Source of the DNA: Adineta ricciae
Lineage: Eukaryota; Rotifera; Eurotatoria; Adinetida; Adinetidae
Assembly (NCBI GenBank): GCA_905250025.1
Contig: CAJNOJ010000013.1
Coordinates: 496,001 to 560,000, forward strand
DNA: 64,000 bases
Reading direction: 5' to 3'
A model generated the notes under the pieces. The model saw only the letters and a program-made list of their open reading frames with translations, was not told the DNA's origin and made no database searches. Shown here piece by piece: positions 1 through 13,779 of this stretch. Every line of letters starts with the position of its first letter. The first letter of the stretch is position 1. The translations under genes and the position numbers were made by a program.

Positions 1-1569
1 TTAACTGTGATGAAGAAGTGAAGATGTACGGCTAGTTATAGGAGAAGATAAGTGTGAACAAAATTGATAAACAGAAGAGAGACAGAAGACGAAATAACCT
101 GCTGCGTTAATAGATTGATAGAAGATGTAACCTGCATCTAATTTATTGATAGGTTGTTTTTCATCTGTGAAGACGAATCGTCTAATTTCTTATTCGATTG
201 TTGTTAACAAGTAATCGTCAATGGATGAAATATACTTCGCATCATCATCAACATGGTGTCATTTTTGTATATTTTATGCTAGATGAATGATCAAAACTAA
301 TCAACACCTCAGTCGGCGGTTGTATGTTTTTGATTAACTGTTCATCGAGATGAAGATGGACATGTTCGGATTGACTTTCTACGATGCTGATTCACTCGGA
401 TAGCGTTTAGGGGAGAGACACAGTCGGTTGATTAGTAGAAAATGTTCGTGTAAATTATGTGATTAATTAGTGCAGGTGGAATGAACAAAACAGCTGCTGC
501 CGCGGAATCGTAGTCTGTACGTTGATTTGATATGGCCACTCCTACTTGGAATGTCTATAGCAAATACTTGTGAATGAAGATAGAATGATATCCGTTTCAC
601 CGTTTCTTGATGATAGATTCAAGTCCATAAATTTTCTTCGGATAAGAGCAGATTGACTTGGAGATTTTTTCACGAAGGACGAAAATTGAGAGTTGTGCAG
701 ACGTCTTCGTGTGAAATGATCTAGTGTGATGTGGGTGTATACACTGGAGATTTGTAGGAACTTTCTTGTTGTTACATGAACATAGGTCATCGAGTCATAT
801 GCCCATTACTGGTTATGAATTTAGATTGGTAGCCCTATGAAAAAGATTCGTTCGGTATATTTATTTATTGAAATTAACTAGCAGCATTAGTTACAGTTCA
901 CGGGATTCGTTCAAATTTGGCGATATACATTTGGTTTTAGTGTAGTTGCATAATTTGATACCATCAGAGAGTAAACAGCCTTTATTTTACATAGACTTTC
1001 AGTAGAACGGTTTATTCGTCTAAATACTTAATTCTTTAATAATGGCTGCAGTAAAATTAGAATTACTTAAGCTATTGTATTCGTCTAGATGGTAATTAAG
1101 GTTTTAATAATAGATGAGCTTGTTCAAAGGCGTTATTTGTAGGATTAAATATAGTAGTTGGAAGCACATCAATGTCTAATTATTCCTTAAAGGTGAATTG
1201 TTCTTACTAGTATGCATGATGGGATTAGTGGAACTCGGACCCGCTTCTCCTATCGCTCCAGGAATGAAAAGCTGAATTCAGAAGTAAACATGAATAATAC
1301 TTGGTGTTTGTCTCAAGTTGTTGAGAGTGAAAGGCGTTTTCTTTTTGCTATGACATGCTTGATTGCCACTGCACTTGTTGCACTACGTTGTAACATTTGA
1401 AGGATACGTTACATCGTGTCTTGCTATGTAAATTAAATAGTGACGGTTGGTTGAATTATGGCGAGATTCAAAGATATTTTACATTAGATGAGAATCGAAA
1501 CGAATAACGAGAAGCATATTTATTTTTCTTCTTTTTCTCTACAACAACTATACATGAGAAACAAAAGAT
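1..1569. other. Intergenic, no gene seen
   Basis: Only short open frames without domain patterns or plausible splice partners are present on either strand. No tRNA, CRISPR or mobile-element signature was recognised. It lies downstream of the minus-strand GPCR and so should include its 3' flank. Confidence 0.6.
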
Positions 1570-4500
1570 TCACAAGCTTGTCAAAGTTTCTTGAACTTCG
1601 TCAATAACTATAGATGGATTGTCTTCTGTATTGGATAGTAAAACCTTCGTCACCGAATGACGCGTAGTGATTGAATATTTTCGTTGTGACTTTTGTTTGA
1701 TACTTCCGGTCATTGATGACGTTGAAAACGAGAGATCCGTTGTGTTCGCCGGATTGGAAACAACTGTCGTAAAGAGTTTGCGTCTCGTTTTTCGTTTGGG
1801 TTTGTTCACGGTTAGTAACGTTGATGGACGCTTGTCCGATTGAGTTTTGCTACTTGCACTACTTGTCGAACCTATTGATCGCACCTTGTCAAGTAAATAA
1901 GATCTGATCGAGAGTGAACGCTTGCGCGGTTCAACCTTGTAGGGTGATTTTTGAACAGTTGACTCAGTATCACTCAGTGAACTTTTGCCATTTTGATAAT
2001 CATCACTCGTGCGATCGAAACTGCATGAACCATCGTCGGAGACATTCCGTGGTTGACCATTACTGCGGTTGTATGTGATACTTGTCTGCATCGAGTTATT
2101 TAGTTTTCGACGTTGGTGATGAAGATTCGGTGAGGATAAACGTCCAGAATGACGGTAACTCTCCTGCTGAGGATGATGATAATTATTTGTATTGGTCGAA
2201 AGATTGTTTGATAATTGTCGATCCAATGGATGGTGTAGTAAGTCGATTGAATGTTGTTTTATGTTCCACAAGGTACCATGTCCGCAGACCAAGATGGCCT
2301 TCAGTAAGGAGATAAGTCGTCGGCGAAATAATTTGCCTGACAAGGAATATAATAAGCAATTCGTTGATGAATTAAACAAATCAATTGACATGAAAAACAC
2401 GGCGTATTCTTTCACGACTGGACATTCTTTAAATTCAACAACATACAATGTTAAACAATGATACATTGTTAGTAAGATTGGTATTCCCCATGAGATGAGG
2501 ATGACGAGAAAACTTTCGATTAAAATAACAAGAAATGCGTGTAAATCACTTTTTAAACGACGTTTGCGTCGATTTTTTCTTGTTGATTCTTTCAAATACT
2601 GGTAACTTTTGGAAAAGTATATAACTTTGATTGATGAAAGATTGGCCAGAACAGCAATGAAGGATGGTAATGCATTGCCAAAGAAGACTGCTATCGTATG
2701 ACGGCCGAATCCGAATGAGACCGAATTGAAGAAGTCGTATGTTTTCAACCAGGTTGAATAACTAATGGAAATTTGACATGAACGAGGTTTTAATAATTGA
2801 GAAATAAAATCATGGGCTTTAGTTAGGTCAATACGGTCTATCAACGCCGATTGTTTTTTTTCATTGTCATCGATCGAAGATAGGTTTGATAGAATGGTTT
2901 CGATTCTTTCCGAAACATTGGCATCGCCATTTGAAAACAAAGATTTGGTGAAGTCTTCAAATTGATCAGTGATATTTGCAAGTAGGCAAGCAGACTAAAA
3001 CAGATCGATATGTGAAGAGTTTTGCGCGCAAACATTTCTCTATCATCTGTCATATTTTTGACATGGGATGAGCATGATTTCTCCATCCTGAAACAACTCT
3101 TGACAACGTATAGTTAGTAAAAATATAGGTTAGCAAATCAAATATAGTCTCAGTTAAGTAGGAAAACTTCAAAAGGAAAAAACGAAGAATTCACTAATTG
3201 AAAACATAAGCATTCGCCAACAATATGGAAAAATGTATTTTGTTCATGTTCTGAATAATAATACTTGGAAATATTCAGAATATTTACGCTCTTTATTTGC
3301 CTATGTCGGATTATATTCATATAGTTGAACGGGTGTATTTCACACTGCGATAGCCGACCTATAGAGCTATTCTATGCTGCATGTATTGTAACAAATTAGT
3401 ATGTTTATAATTATGAAGCTGCCATTACGGCAAAGAAAAAAATGACTCCCAAGAAGATGACAAAAACAGGAGAGATGTCTGATTAGTCTCATCCACAAAG
3501 GAACTGATTTGTAACGGGAAAAGAGTTTTTATTCAAGAACCTTCTTTGGACGTAAAATATCGAGAAAAACGGGAAGTGCTCTCAGATTTTATCTGCAGTA
3601 CATTTAAAAAACAAATTAGGATTGCATTCATACTCAATGAACGAATCATGCAGACATTAGTATCATTTTTCTTACAGATTCATTAGGTATTGTCATAAAG
3701 AAAAGAGAAACCACTCGTAAAGTCATGTCTGTATTTAATAATTCTTTCGTTTTGTTCGAACCTATTCAACTATTTAATTTGATAAACGTATCAACCTACG
3801 AGTCTTATAAACATATGGGATAAGTTATCATTTTTTATAGCATCATACTGTTTTTCGGAAGAATAACTCTGCTTTTGTACTATTTGATTCTTTCATAGAA
3901 GTACATGGTGGAACAAAAGAAAATGAATACTTGCTTTTTCTTTCTCCATTTTACGTCACACTAGTTCGAGAAGAACGTCATTGTACTTCAAACTAGTCTG
4001 GTCATCACGACCGTTCGCTAAACTCAACTTCACCTGATCTGATTAACTCAGTACTAGTACGAGCAGAGCCAATAACATCTGTAGAGCAATTCTAGAAGAG
4101 GTCTCTTCACATCTTAGTGCTAAGAATAAGCATCTATAGATGAACTTTTAATCACTCAATTAAATATTCATGACTGAAAAGGAAAGTTCTTGGACCGAAC
4201 TATCCAGGATAAAAAAAAACGACATACTTGGTTAGTAGGCGATTTGCCGCTGAACGATTCTAATAAACAACGATAACGATCCGTTGATTCATTTGAATAT
4301 CGATTTAAAGTTGACAAATAAAATTCTCTCGATGAATCATCTTGAAGAATTCTTTGATAAATGTCTGTGAAAAGCTCAGGGTCAGCGGCAGTATCATAAT
4401 ACACATGTGTCCATTCCATACACGTGATCAACGAGGCAAGAATAAGACTTAAAACACATGCCGAAAACGCAAACATACGTGATTCATGATACGAAAGTGA

Positions 4501-4932
4501 GAAAAATGTTCGTGTTCGTTGAATACTTAATATAGCTAAGAGTATAGTTGACACACGTAACCACAGAATTCGATATAATATCCATTCCAGACAAAGGCGT
4601 TCCGTAAATGCATATAGATAGTCTTTCAAACGTTCAAGATTTTTCGTTAGAAGTAAACATAACCATGATGGTTCAATTGTTGGATAGATTTCACGGTTAA
4701 TCATATCGATATAACCAATGAATAAACCCATTGAATCGCTTAATAATAAACAAATAAAATAAATCGCAATGGGTTTTTTAATAAAAACATTCGAAGAGAA
4801 TACCATGATGCAAAGGATATTCGAGATTAAACTAAATATATGAATCAACGGTAATAGATAACACCAAACGAATGGCGAACTTTGATATTTGGCGGAAGTG
4901 TTCAAATAATTGTCAATGAAATGCGTTTCCAT
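1570..4932 (-). CDS. Rhodopsin-like GPCR with long loop and long tail
   Basis: Two-exon model: 4932..4228 (235 codons, donor GTATGT) and 2994..1570 (acceptor TTTTAG), in frame across a 1,233 bp intron, giving about 709 aa. Exon 1 holds four hydrophobic segments: TM1 near residues 23-47, TM2 near 53-75, TM3 near 115-140, ending in a short SIQRTR motif in the DRY position, and TM4 near 150-172. Exon 2 holds TM5-TM7; TM7 carries NSSTNCLLY in place of NPxxY, followed by a basic FRRR. The TM4-TM5 loop is unusually long, about 150 residues, with several NxS/T sites. The C-terminal tail, about 230 residues, is Ser/Thr/Arg-rich. The architecture fits the peptide-receptor-like GPCRs expanded in bdelloids; the ligand cannot be inferred. 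The long intron could hide a small extra exon, which would alter only the loop. Confidence 0.75.
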
Positions 4933-7900
4933 GGGTGAAGTGTATCGTTCAAATTAAGATACTTGTTCTATGTTGTTCTATTTCGGTATTTTTATTACAT
5001 CGAATCTTATCTGAAGATAGAGAGTGCAGAAAAATAACATATCATATTTGATAATTAATATCAAAAGAAATAGATGAGGGTAGTGACACTAATCTGTCTT
5101 TGTATGCAAAGAATGATTCTAAATAAGTTTTTAATGAAAGAATGACGTTATTCAATAAAAAAATGCCTGCGTATAGAGACAAAGAATAGTGCAAAAATTG
5201 CGGAGGGTGGAACAGAAGAATTTGTCTATTAAAAATAGTTTTTTTTTTAAAGAAAGTATCTCAAACTCATTCGAGATGTTCTTTGTTCTCTTCATAGACA
5301 TTATTTCAGACAAAGTCTGTGTTTTTCAGACAGACAGAGAAACAAGAAGGAAGAGAACAAAACATGAACTAAGCGACATACTATTATATTACTTTATTGA
5401 CAATCATCTGTCGGCTGTAACTAAATCCCATATAGGATAACGTCTTTGCTGAAGTGTATTGAATACATATATCTACGCAAGCACTCGAATCTTCTTAGAG
5501 AACTGATTTACCTCTTGTCAAACAGCGACTGTCAAGCTTTAACTATAGTCTTGCGAGCTATCTTCGATGTGAAGAGAAGAAGGATACGATGGTCTTGAAC
5601 GAAACTTCATTTTGACATCCAGGTGACAGACAAACAGAAATCATTTCAGCTGAGATGAACATCTCTACCTATACGCATGTCCTACAGGGCTGGTTATGCA
5701 TTTATATACCTTCCGTTTTCTTTTACTCGTTAGCAATTATCAGTAGGCAAAATGAGTGCCGGTAATTATATAGAAACGAGCAAGAGTAAAGTAATATTTG
5801 TCTCATTTCTCTTCTTCCCTAGCGCGCATTTTCCTTTTTTCTATGACATAGAACATATAGCTCATCATTGTCAACGAAAAACAACACGAGATGTTTGCTT
5901 TATCTCTGTTCAGCGATAAGCATTAGCTAGAAGCAACTGAGAATCTATTTTCTATCTTTTTAATAGGCCAGGACATGGCATCATCACAATGACTAAGTCA
6001 GACATATGAAATCAGATAACTAAATTAATAATTCATACTCTCGTCGACGAGAAAAAACAAAACGAAGATAGGATTCTGTGAAACAATTTCGAAAACAAAT
6101 CATCTTTCAAGGACGTATTGAAGAAAAAGAGCTCGAATGATCTCTTGTCTAATAAGTTAATAAGTACAAATATATTCGATAAAAATAAAGCTTTCCAATC
6201 AAATATCACTGACTACTTTCAGCTGCGTCTCTGTAGACAAAAATAATAATAATGATTCCAACGAGAACAATCAGAGATATTCTATTTCCTTTTCATAACA
6301 AAGATTTTCCTGTCAGGCCCTTCAAATACGATTATGACGACGTCATCACAATGCTTCTCAATAATTCCTTAAGTTCATAAATATGTTATCATCAATGGTA
6401 GATATATATATATTGCAAAACAAAAGACAAGACGGATATACAAGTTCGTTCTTTACAGTCGATTTGAGAGAAATTAAAAAGTATGTCGAGGTGAAAAGTC
6501 AGAAAAATAACAAATGATTTGGATGATCAAACACTTTCATCGGGGTGGTTGAGTCTAACAAATAACTCAGTGTTCAAAGATTAATCTTGATTCGTCTATA
6601 TGAAATGAACAAACAACTAGTCTTTCAAATATTTTCACCCATGATAACAATCCATTCTATGAAACCTATGCGTTCATTAATCTAACGATGAGGAAAGGCA
6701 ATCTCTATACGAGACTGATTCTCTCACCATGTTAATTCAAGTTCTTTCTCTGGTAGACACAAGTAAGTCCCACCACTACAGTTTTTTATATCTGACTGAC
6801 TACATAATAGGATCAAAAGTAGCAGAACAACCGATTTATGATCAGTTTAGCAAATTGGTCTATGCTATATATAAACCTTACCACTCAAAAACATTCTTTG
6901 CACTGCGGCTCGTACTTACTCGTTCATGTCATCTCATACCGTACGGGATATTTTTGTCCTTAAGTTCGGAGTACGTTCTCAATCAACTTACCCGGGTTAA
7001 TTATGATTATATGTTCGACGGAATATAGAAAGAGCCGATTCGGATGAGCAAAGATCATACATCCTAGTTTACAACGATCTACCCGTTGATTTTACTGATA
7101 TTAATCATAAATTTCCATGAAATTGTTAATTATAATGATTCCATAGCTAAATAACAGAGACGAAATTTTCTATAATGAGTATGGAAAATCGCAAGTGTAT
7201 TTAAGATGATCTGAAATAAGTAATAGTAATCTTTTTTTTTCAAAACATATTTAGCAACAACTAATAGATATATTAAAAAATTTCTAGCCTTTGCTTATCG
7301 GTTAATAATAAATTATGGGGACCCAAGTAACATTTTTGGAACGTAATACTAAGCACTTTTCTAGGTTGCTGTAACTTGCGTTCAAATACAAACGCCACCT
7401 GAGACATGATCTGTGCTATTCCTATTCAATGACTCGCAAATCCTCAATCATTTGCGCTGGCATTGAAAGTTTTTACTCAGTGAGCCTTCTTGAAAGACGG
7501 GCAAGTCAAGTCTGCACATTATCTTCGGATCCATCTACTCTCTCTCTCTCTAACTATGAAGACATCTTATCTATTGAAGAGTATATCTCTATATATAACC
7601 AAGATCTATTTAAAATAATCTCAAACATATTCAATTTCATAGATCAGCATATCAGTCCTATTTTATTCTTAGCTATGGACTGTCTATAAATGGAATGGTA
7701 TATGCGAATATCATCTAAATTAATGAGAAGACAGAAAAAAACAACTTGGATAGTGAGACAGCTATGCTCAGTCATAGGTGTATATGACGAACGTTCGGAG
7801 GGATTAAGAAAGGAGCGTCCACATTACAATGAAGTTTCTGAGGAAATGAATTTCATCTTACCTCGTCTCCTCTGACATAGTAGCTGACGTTCATATAAAA

Positions 7901-9668
7901 GAAATGAAAATGGTCGTGTTTAACAATACTTTTGACCAGTAGTCTCTTCAGAATATATAATTACTTCTTCAGTACATTGAACTAGAAAACTTTTCGACCT
8001 GAGAGACGAAGAATTTTGACCTTTCCTTCATTTCTTCTCCGTAATTCTCATTTATTCTTATACTAATGACCATCAAGTACTCACGAATCATGTGATTGGA
8101 TGTTTTGATTATTAATTAAGAGAAATTAGTGAACAGTTCATCTCGCTGTTGAAAGAAGACGTCTGAAGATTTGCTCGTATGTCTGTGTAGATTATAAAAT
8201 TTCCAATAGACAACTTCTTAGACGTAGGTCTCCTAGTAAATGTGTATGTGCTCAAAACTGACAAGCACTGCTTTTCTATATGGAAAGTACTTTTTATGTC
8301 AATCAGCAAGTTATCCTGTATGTAAACAAGAACAGATTTTTGTTTTCTAGGATTATGAACTGTGTGAGGAAGTTGACAAGAAAGAACAGCGTTTAAATAA
8401 CTACTCATTTGACCTTTTAGACAATCAAGAGTGAAAAAAAACATATTTTTCTTATATAGAAATACGGGATTGATTATTTTTCGATTGATGATGCTTACTA
8501 GTGCCGCTAAATTAGAAGAGAGCTCACTCAAGACAGGCGTCGATGAATTGAAAAAGAAAACTAATGACGACAGGAAAATTTGGTTATTTATAGACAGACA
8601 ATCATGTTTATCATCCCATTTCTTCCATAGTGTTTATCTGATTTAATCAAATGAAATGAAATTAGAGTATAAATTAGGTCAGTTTTAATGTGACTCCTCA
8701 TCTGTTCTATTCTTTTACTAGAAGAACAATAAATTTAGAAACTGCTCTACTAAGCATCGCTCGGAAGAACAGCACTCGAAAAACAATATTAAAAGCCTTT
8801 AGGTTAAAGAAACGGATAGCATGGAAGTTTCGGATTAATTTGTTCCTTATTATAGATTCATATCGAGACATGAAGAATTGTTTCCGCTTTAGCTTAAGAT
8901 AAATCATATAAAATAAGAAGAACATAATTCACTCAATTGACAATAAGTCGTATTTTTAGCAGTGCTTCTTTTTTCATTACATCATATTTTTCCTCTTGCC
9001 GTGCGACCTATGAATAATAGATACTAAATCATTAATGTCATAAATCTGTCTATTGTTCTTTTACGATACAACATTTTGTACTATAGACAAATTTCTATTC
9101 TTTCGCTTTACTGCAAGGAAATCGATCTTGGATTTGCTGTTTCGAAACAACAATAAAAAACAAATTATGATAATCCTTCGATAAAATTAATTTTCATACG
9201 ATCGATATCGAATTGTATGTCGACTACTTGTTCAAATAGAAACGCACATGTCTCGGATTATGTTCTCTGTGTCTAGCGAAGATCGATAGTAATGCAGTTC
9301 ATTCCGTACACATCTCAGCAGGCATACTTGCTGTTCTTTTCTCGCCTCTTCCTTCTCTCTCTCTTTCTCTTCTTTGCCGTTAAAATAAATACGCAAATGT
9401 TTGTACATGATTCATTCATTATATACCGTATGAAGAAGTCGCTAGCGAAGGAAGATACGGAGAAAATGCGTAGGAAGCAGCTGCCCAAAAGATATGAGAA
9501 TGTAAGAAAAAGAAGAAGTTTAACGAATGGCAATATTTATTTTGCTTCTTACCATTGAGACCAAGGAGAAAATAGCGGTTAAGGATATCGTCTTCTCAAT
9601 AGGACGTTATATTCTTATATTCTAGATAAAGGAACTTACCCTACCATTATTCTCATCATATTCAGAAA
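4933..9668. other. 4.7 kb gene desert
   Basis: This stretch is AT-rich and full of stops in all frames. The longest frames, for example 8112..8531 (-), 6729..7028 (+) and 7429..7689 (+), show no family motif, skewed composition and no convincing splice-linked partners. Poly-purine and poly-pyrimidine runs are frequent near 9340-9370. I see no transposon ends, RNA gene or ordered repeat. Confidence 0.55.
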
Positions 9669-10066
9669 ATGAGCTTACTTATGAAGTCAACACCGATTCT
9701 CGTTTTTCTTTTGGCTTTAGTCAACTGTGTTGCTGCTGACTATTATTATGTCGGACCTACAGTTGGCGGTATTATCGGTCTAGTAAGTTCACATTCATGA
9801 TTTTCCTTTCAATCGTCTTTATCTTTTCTTTGTAAAAAGATCATCCTAATTTTGGATATCATCGCGGCAGTGGAAATTCTTCGCTCGGGAAAACCGCTCG
9901 TTGAAAAACTTCTCTGGATCTTATTCATTATCTTTTGCCCTATTATTGGTATGTCTTCATTTATCTCGTATTCATATGCACTATTTCATTATACACGTTT
10001 GCTTTTCTTTCTACAGGTCTAATTGTTTACATTTTCTTCGGTCGTCCACGCTCTGGTGGTCTATAA
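9669..10066 (+). CDS. Small PLDc_N-domain membrane protein
   Basis: Three exons, 9669..9782, 9840..9948 and 10017..10066, with donors GTAAGT and GTATGT, give 90 aa. Residues 1-23 form a signal-peptide-like segment ending near VAA. Two membrane helices follow, separated by EILRSGKPLVEKLLW, and the end reads IVYIFFGRPRSGGL. The pattern of helix, basic turn, KLLW, then CPIIG and YxFFGR is the hallmark of the PLDc_N family (PF13396), found as the membrane anchor of bacterial cardiolipin synthases and as free-standing small proteins. There is no phospholipase domain, so no enzymatic role is claimed. An AG (ATATTCAG) stands 3 nt before the start codon, suiting a trans-splice or leader-intron acceptor. 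Its exact role is unknown. Confidence 0.72.
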
Positions 10067-11341
10067 ACATGAACATCAATCAGTCGTACTCGACTTCTTT
10101 TCTCATACGAACAATTTCAGTTTTTTTTTTGTTTAAATTCATTTCATCTTTAATCGAATATTCAGCTTTTTTTTCAACATATGCAAGAGACCTGAGCAGC
10201 ATTTGAAAATAAAGATAATTATTATTCACAGAATCATTTATATTTCGACAGATAAAACGCACTCAACTCATATGTTTGAGTGCATTTATGTTAAAAAGAA
10301 TACTACACTTGTTTCTTGAAAAAGAGTGTTAATGGTCTAGTATCAAATTCATGTCATTTCGATCAGTCAGCTGATTACAAAACGCAACGTGATACGTATT
10401 TCAATTAGCCCTGCCCGTTGGTAAGGCGATGTTTAAATCTCAAGAATTGACTTTTCAATCGGAAAATCAACGAAATGCGAGAGTTTAATCTTGCCTTAGA
10501 CTGTTGTTCACAGTTAGCTTTCTATTACACAGGAATATCGTGTATACGGTTTGAATTCTGAGTATAGAACTAATTCTCTATCTGAACGAATATGGAAAAG
10601 ATCTTTTTGCACTCACTAGTTGTATCGGATGTCCTCGCTCAGCTTTTACACTTGGTATTTTCTCTCAGAAAAGTCTTTACCTGGATTGCGGCCGGTTTCT
10701 ACCTTGTTTTTGGTTAATATGAACGTCGTACTGAACCGAAGACGTTGTTTATTTAATCTTCTTTGGGTATTTATGACAAACGCATATAGCAAAGTCATTT
10801 GTTGAATGTGTTCAGAGAGATTTTACTTTTTTACCTATTATCTGTTTAAAACTGCGACTTCAAGTATATTTTGACCTCTACTACTTGTCAAAAATCCATT
10901 TATATCTCTTAATCAACTTCCCAGTATTCTCGGCGTGATGTGGTGAAAAAAATTAATTATAATCTTCTATCAAGCTGTTTCCGCTAGAAGTTATTTTGAG
11001 ATGTATAAAGTTCATATTGCTGAACATACGAACTATTTTTGTCGATTCGAAATCGAACAATAGCTGTTTTTTTTTTCATACTTCGTATGTGAATTATTTT
11101 TTTGATTACTCACATTCAGGCAATAAACGTACTTGAAAGTTAGTTTTTTACGTTCCTGTATGTGTATAAATAGGGCGCGGTTGCTATCACATCTACCAGA
11201 AGAAAATGACGAGAAAAAAGAAAGAGAACTAAACTGCAGAAAAAACATTCATCAACTTCACCTATATTTTTTTTTGTATTTCTGAAATAACTTTTACACA
11301 GTAGATAGGATAGTTACTTGTTTGAGAAAGGAAAGAAAATT
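10067..11341. other. Intergenic, 3' flank of PLDc_N gene
   Basis: Apart from the poly(A) signal at 10208..10213 no gene is supported. Short frames on both strands are low-complexity. Confidence 0.55.
10208..10213 (+). promoter_or_regulatory. Poly(A) signal AATAAA of the PLDc_N gene
   Basis: A canonical AATAAA lies 142 nt after the stop codon of the PLDc_N gene, on the coding strand. Confidence 0.5.
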
Positions 11342-13005
11342 ATGACTGATTCCGAACAATCTCTGTTACAATCAACAGAAAATAGGTAATTGAAAAATAT
11401 TTCGTATCGAATTTCAAAACGAATATAAAATATTGTAGAATAAAACACCGAGTTGTCGTAATTGGTGGTGGATGGTCGGGCCTCTACGCGTTAAAGTATC
11501 TATTAGGCGAAGGTCTAGACGCCCATTTATATGAAAATCGCTCACACATCGGAGGTATATGGTGTTTTAATGAAAATGAAAATGTCGGCGGCGTTTACAA
11601 AACTACTCACGTCACCTCATCAAAAACATTTTTACACGCATCTGATTTTCCTATACCGAAATCTTACGGTGAATTTCCTTCTCATGAAGAGATTCTTGGA
11701 TATCTACATTCCTATGCGGATCATTTTAAACTATGGCCAAATATACATTTGAATTCTGAATTGATCAAAATTGAACCACAATGGCGACTGACTTTTGCAA
11801 ATCAATCTCAGATAATTCACTGTGATTATCTTGTCATTTGTTCAGGACAACATCAGCATGCTAATGATCCACGTGACACACATCCATTTGATCAATTTAC
11901 TGGAACGTTTTCACATAGTATTTCATATAAGCATCCTTATCAGGAGCAATTTATGAACAAAAGAATCCTTGTCGTTGGCGGCGGCGAAACTGGTAGCGAT
12001 TTAGCAGTGGAACTGAGTGCAACAGTGGCTAAACGCGTTTATATGAGTATTCGGGAAGGTCAATGGTTCCAAGCACGTGTGCTAGGGCAACAACCGGCTG
12101 ATATAATGTATACAATGTTAATGAGATTATTTGGTTATTATAACAACATATTAGTTCGATGTTGGAAACGAATGTTTTTTGTTCCGATGTGGGGTAGTGG
12201 TGGTACAGGTGTTCCCGAATGGAATCCAACAGTGCCGTTTCTACACGGATTTATTAATAAAAGCCGAGAAGTTGTAGATTTCATTGCATTGAATCGCGTT
12301 ATTCCCAAACGAGGCATCACATCAATTAACCAACAACTCATTACTTTCGATAAAGATGAAACTCCCGTTGAAATTGATCATATTCTTCTTTGCACTGGTT
12401 ACAAATGGATTCACCCCTTTTTCTCACATTCAGACATTCACGATCTATACAAGCTCGTTTTTGCGTCGGGTGTCAATGGTACTCTCGCATTCGTTGGTAC
12501 AGCACGACCCGTTTTCGGTTCGATACCAGCCATGGCTGAACTGCAAGCACGATGGGTCGCTGCAGTCTTTGCTGGACGATGTCAGTTACCATCGGAAAAA
12601 GTTATGGCACAACGTCGTCAAGCCTATTGGACTCGCCATGCCCGTTTATATCCACACGATCATCATCGTCTCAGACAATTAGTTAATCTTTTTGAATACA
12701 GTGATGTTATTGGTGACGAATTAGGTGTGCGTGTTAGTTTATTTTATTTATTCTTTCGGCATCCATCGATTTGGTTTCGCATTTATTGTCGTTCACCTTG
12801 GTCGCCATTTCTTTTTCGTATTGGACGATACTCAACAGCTGAAGAAAAACTAGCCTATCAACGACATTTAGACTGTGTCCCCGAAACAGATCAAACCTTC
12901 CATCGTTTTAACGATGTCATGCTCGGAGCGTGGTTAATCACCTTGTTTTGTTTACTGATTTCTTTCACTGTAATTGCAGCTGTTTTACTTTTTTACTTTG
13001 TATAA
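11342..13005 (+). CDS. Flavin-containing monooxygenase
   Basis: Exons 11342..11385 and 11439..13005, joined across a 53 bp intron (GTAATT...TTGTAG), give 536 aa, close to the usual 530 aa of FMOs. Visible motifs: FAD-binding GGGWSG at residues 24-29; the family signature FxGxxxHxxxY at 168-178 (FTGTFSHSISY); NADPH-binding GGGETGSD at about 195-202; and LCTGY further on. The last 30 residues form a hydrophobic anchor, as in ER-bound animal FMOs. FMOs use NADPH and O2 to oxygenate soft N and S centres of xenobiotics and metabolites. The start was chosen because the small first exon supplies an in-frame ATG and correct spacing before the dinucleotide fold. The FMO subtype cannot be assigned by eye. 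Confidence 0.93.
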
Positions 13006-13779
13006 AATACTTTTCGAGATCGAACGATTCTCTTGCCATACTTCTGTCTTTCGTCCTGACATTGACGAGAAAAAGTTAGAAGGTGTTGTATTTTGTTGAC
13101 GCAATCCTCCCACATACAATAAATCAGAATGAATCAACGCGATTATTTCTGACTGCCGTCATCATCTTGAAGAAAGCCCCAAAGAGACGAACTATAAATG
13201 ATCTAGTAAATTGCGCCGTACAGTACATAGAGAGGCGATTGATGCGTCCTGTTGATCAATCAAGCAAAAAAACTACCTCACACTTTTTCACATACGTATA
13301 TAATAAATCAACCAATTTTCTTTTTTTTTCCTTTTCTTCTACAAAATTACTGCCATTTTATTTTCTTCTTCTTTACAATCCCTCTGTCGGCACTTTCATC
13401 GACATAAAGTGCAAATAGAGCTAGATTGATCGCGTGCAATGTATTCATGTTTATGATTCATAGATTGTTGTTAGTACTTGAAAAAGAAAAAAGAGAGTTC
13501 CATTCTTTTCTCTTTTTTTTTAGTTCTTAAAAGGAGGAAAAATTTTGGTTGTCATCGTCAACCGGCATCATAAAATAACATTAGGTAACTGTTTTGTTAT
13601 TGAGTCAAATATCCTTGGAGAGAGAGAGAGAGTAGGCAAAAGTATAGAATAGAAGCACCAGAGATGAAAACTAATAAACATCGATAAGGTTCTGGAATTA
13701 TTTGATCACACTGATAAAATGAATAAAGGGCAATGACATAACAATCAAGTCACGCACACTTCGTATTTTCATGTTTTAG
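13006..13779. other. Intergenic between FMO and isoprenoid-synthase-like gene
   Basis: No gene is supported. It contains pyrimidine-rich tracts, a short GA repeat near 13619-13632, and ends in a TTTTAG immediately before the downstream ATG. Confidence 0.55.

Noticed and set aside
542-790. 82-codon open frame on the minus strand
   Set aside because: No domain, no splice-linked partners, and composition like the surrounding intergenic DNA.
2082-2461. Plus-strand frames opposite the GPCR tail
   Set aside because: Shadows of the minus-strand coding exon, which has clear membrane helices.
6729-7028. 99-codon plus-strand frame in the desert
   Set aside because: Isolated, no family motif; chance length in this much sequence is expected.
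8112-8531. 139-codon minus-strand frame
   Set aside because: Longest frame in the desert but no hydrophobic pattern, motif or splice partner, and not preceded by promoter-like sequence.
12029-12341. Minus-strand frames inside the FMO gene
   Set aside because: Antisense shadows of a well-supported FMO exon.
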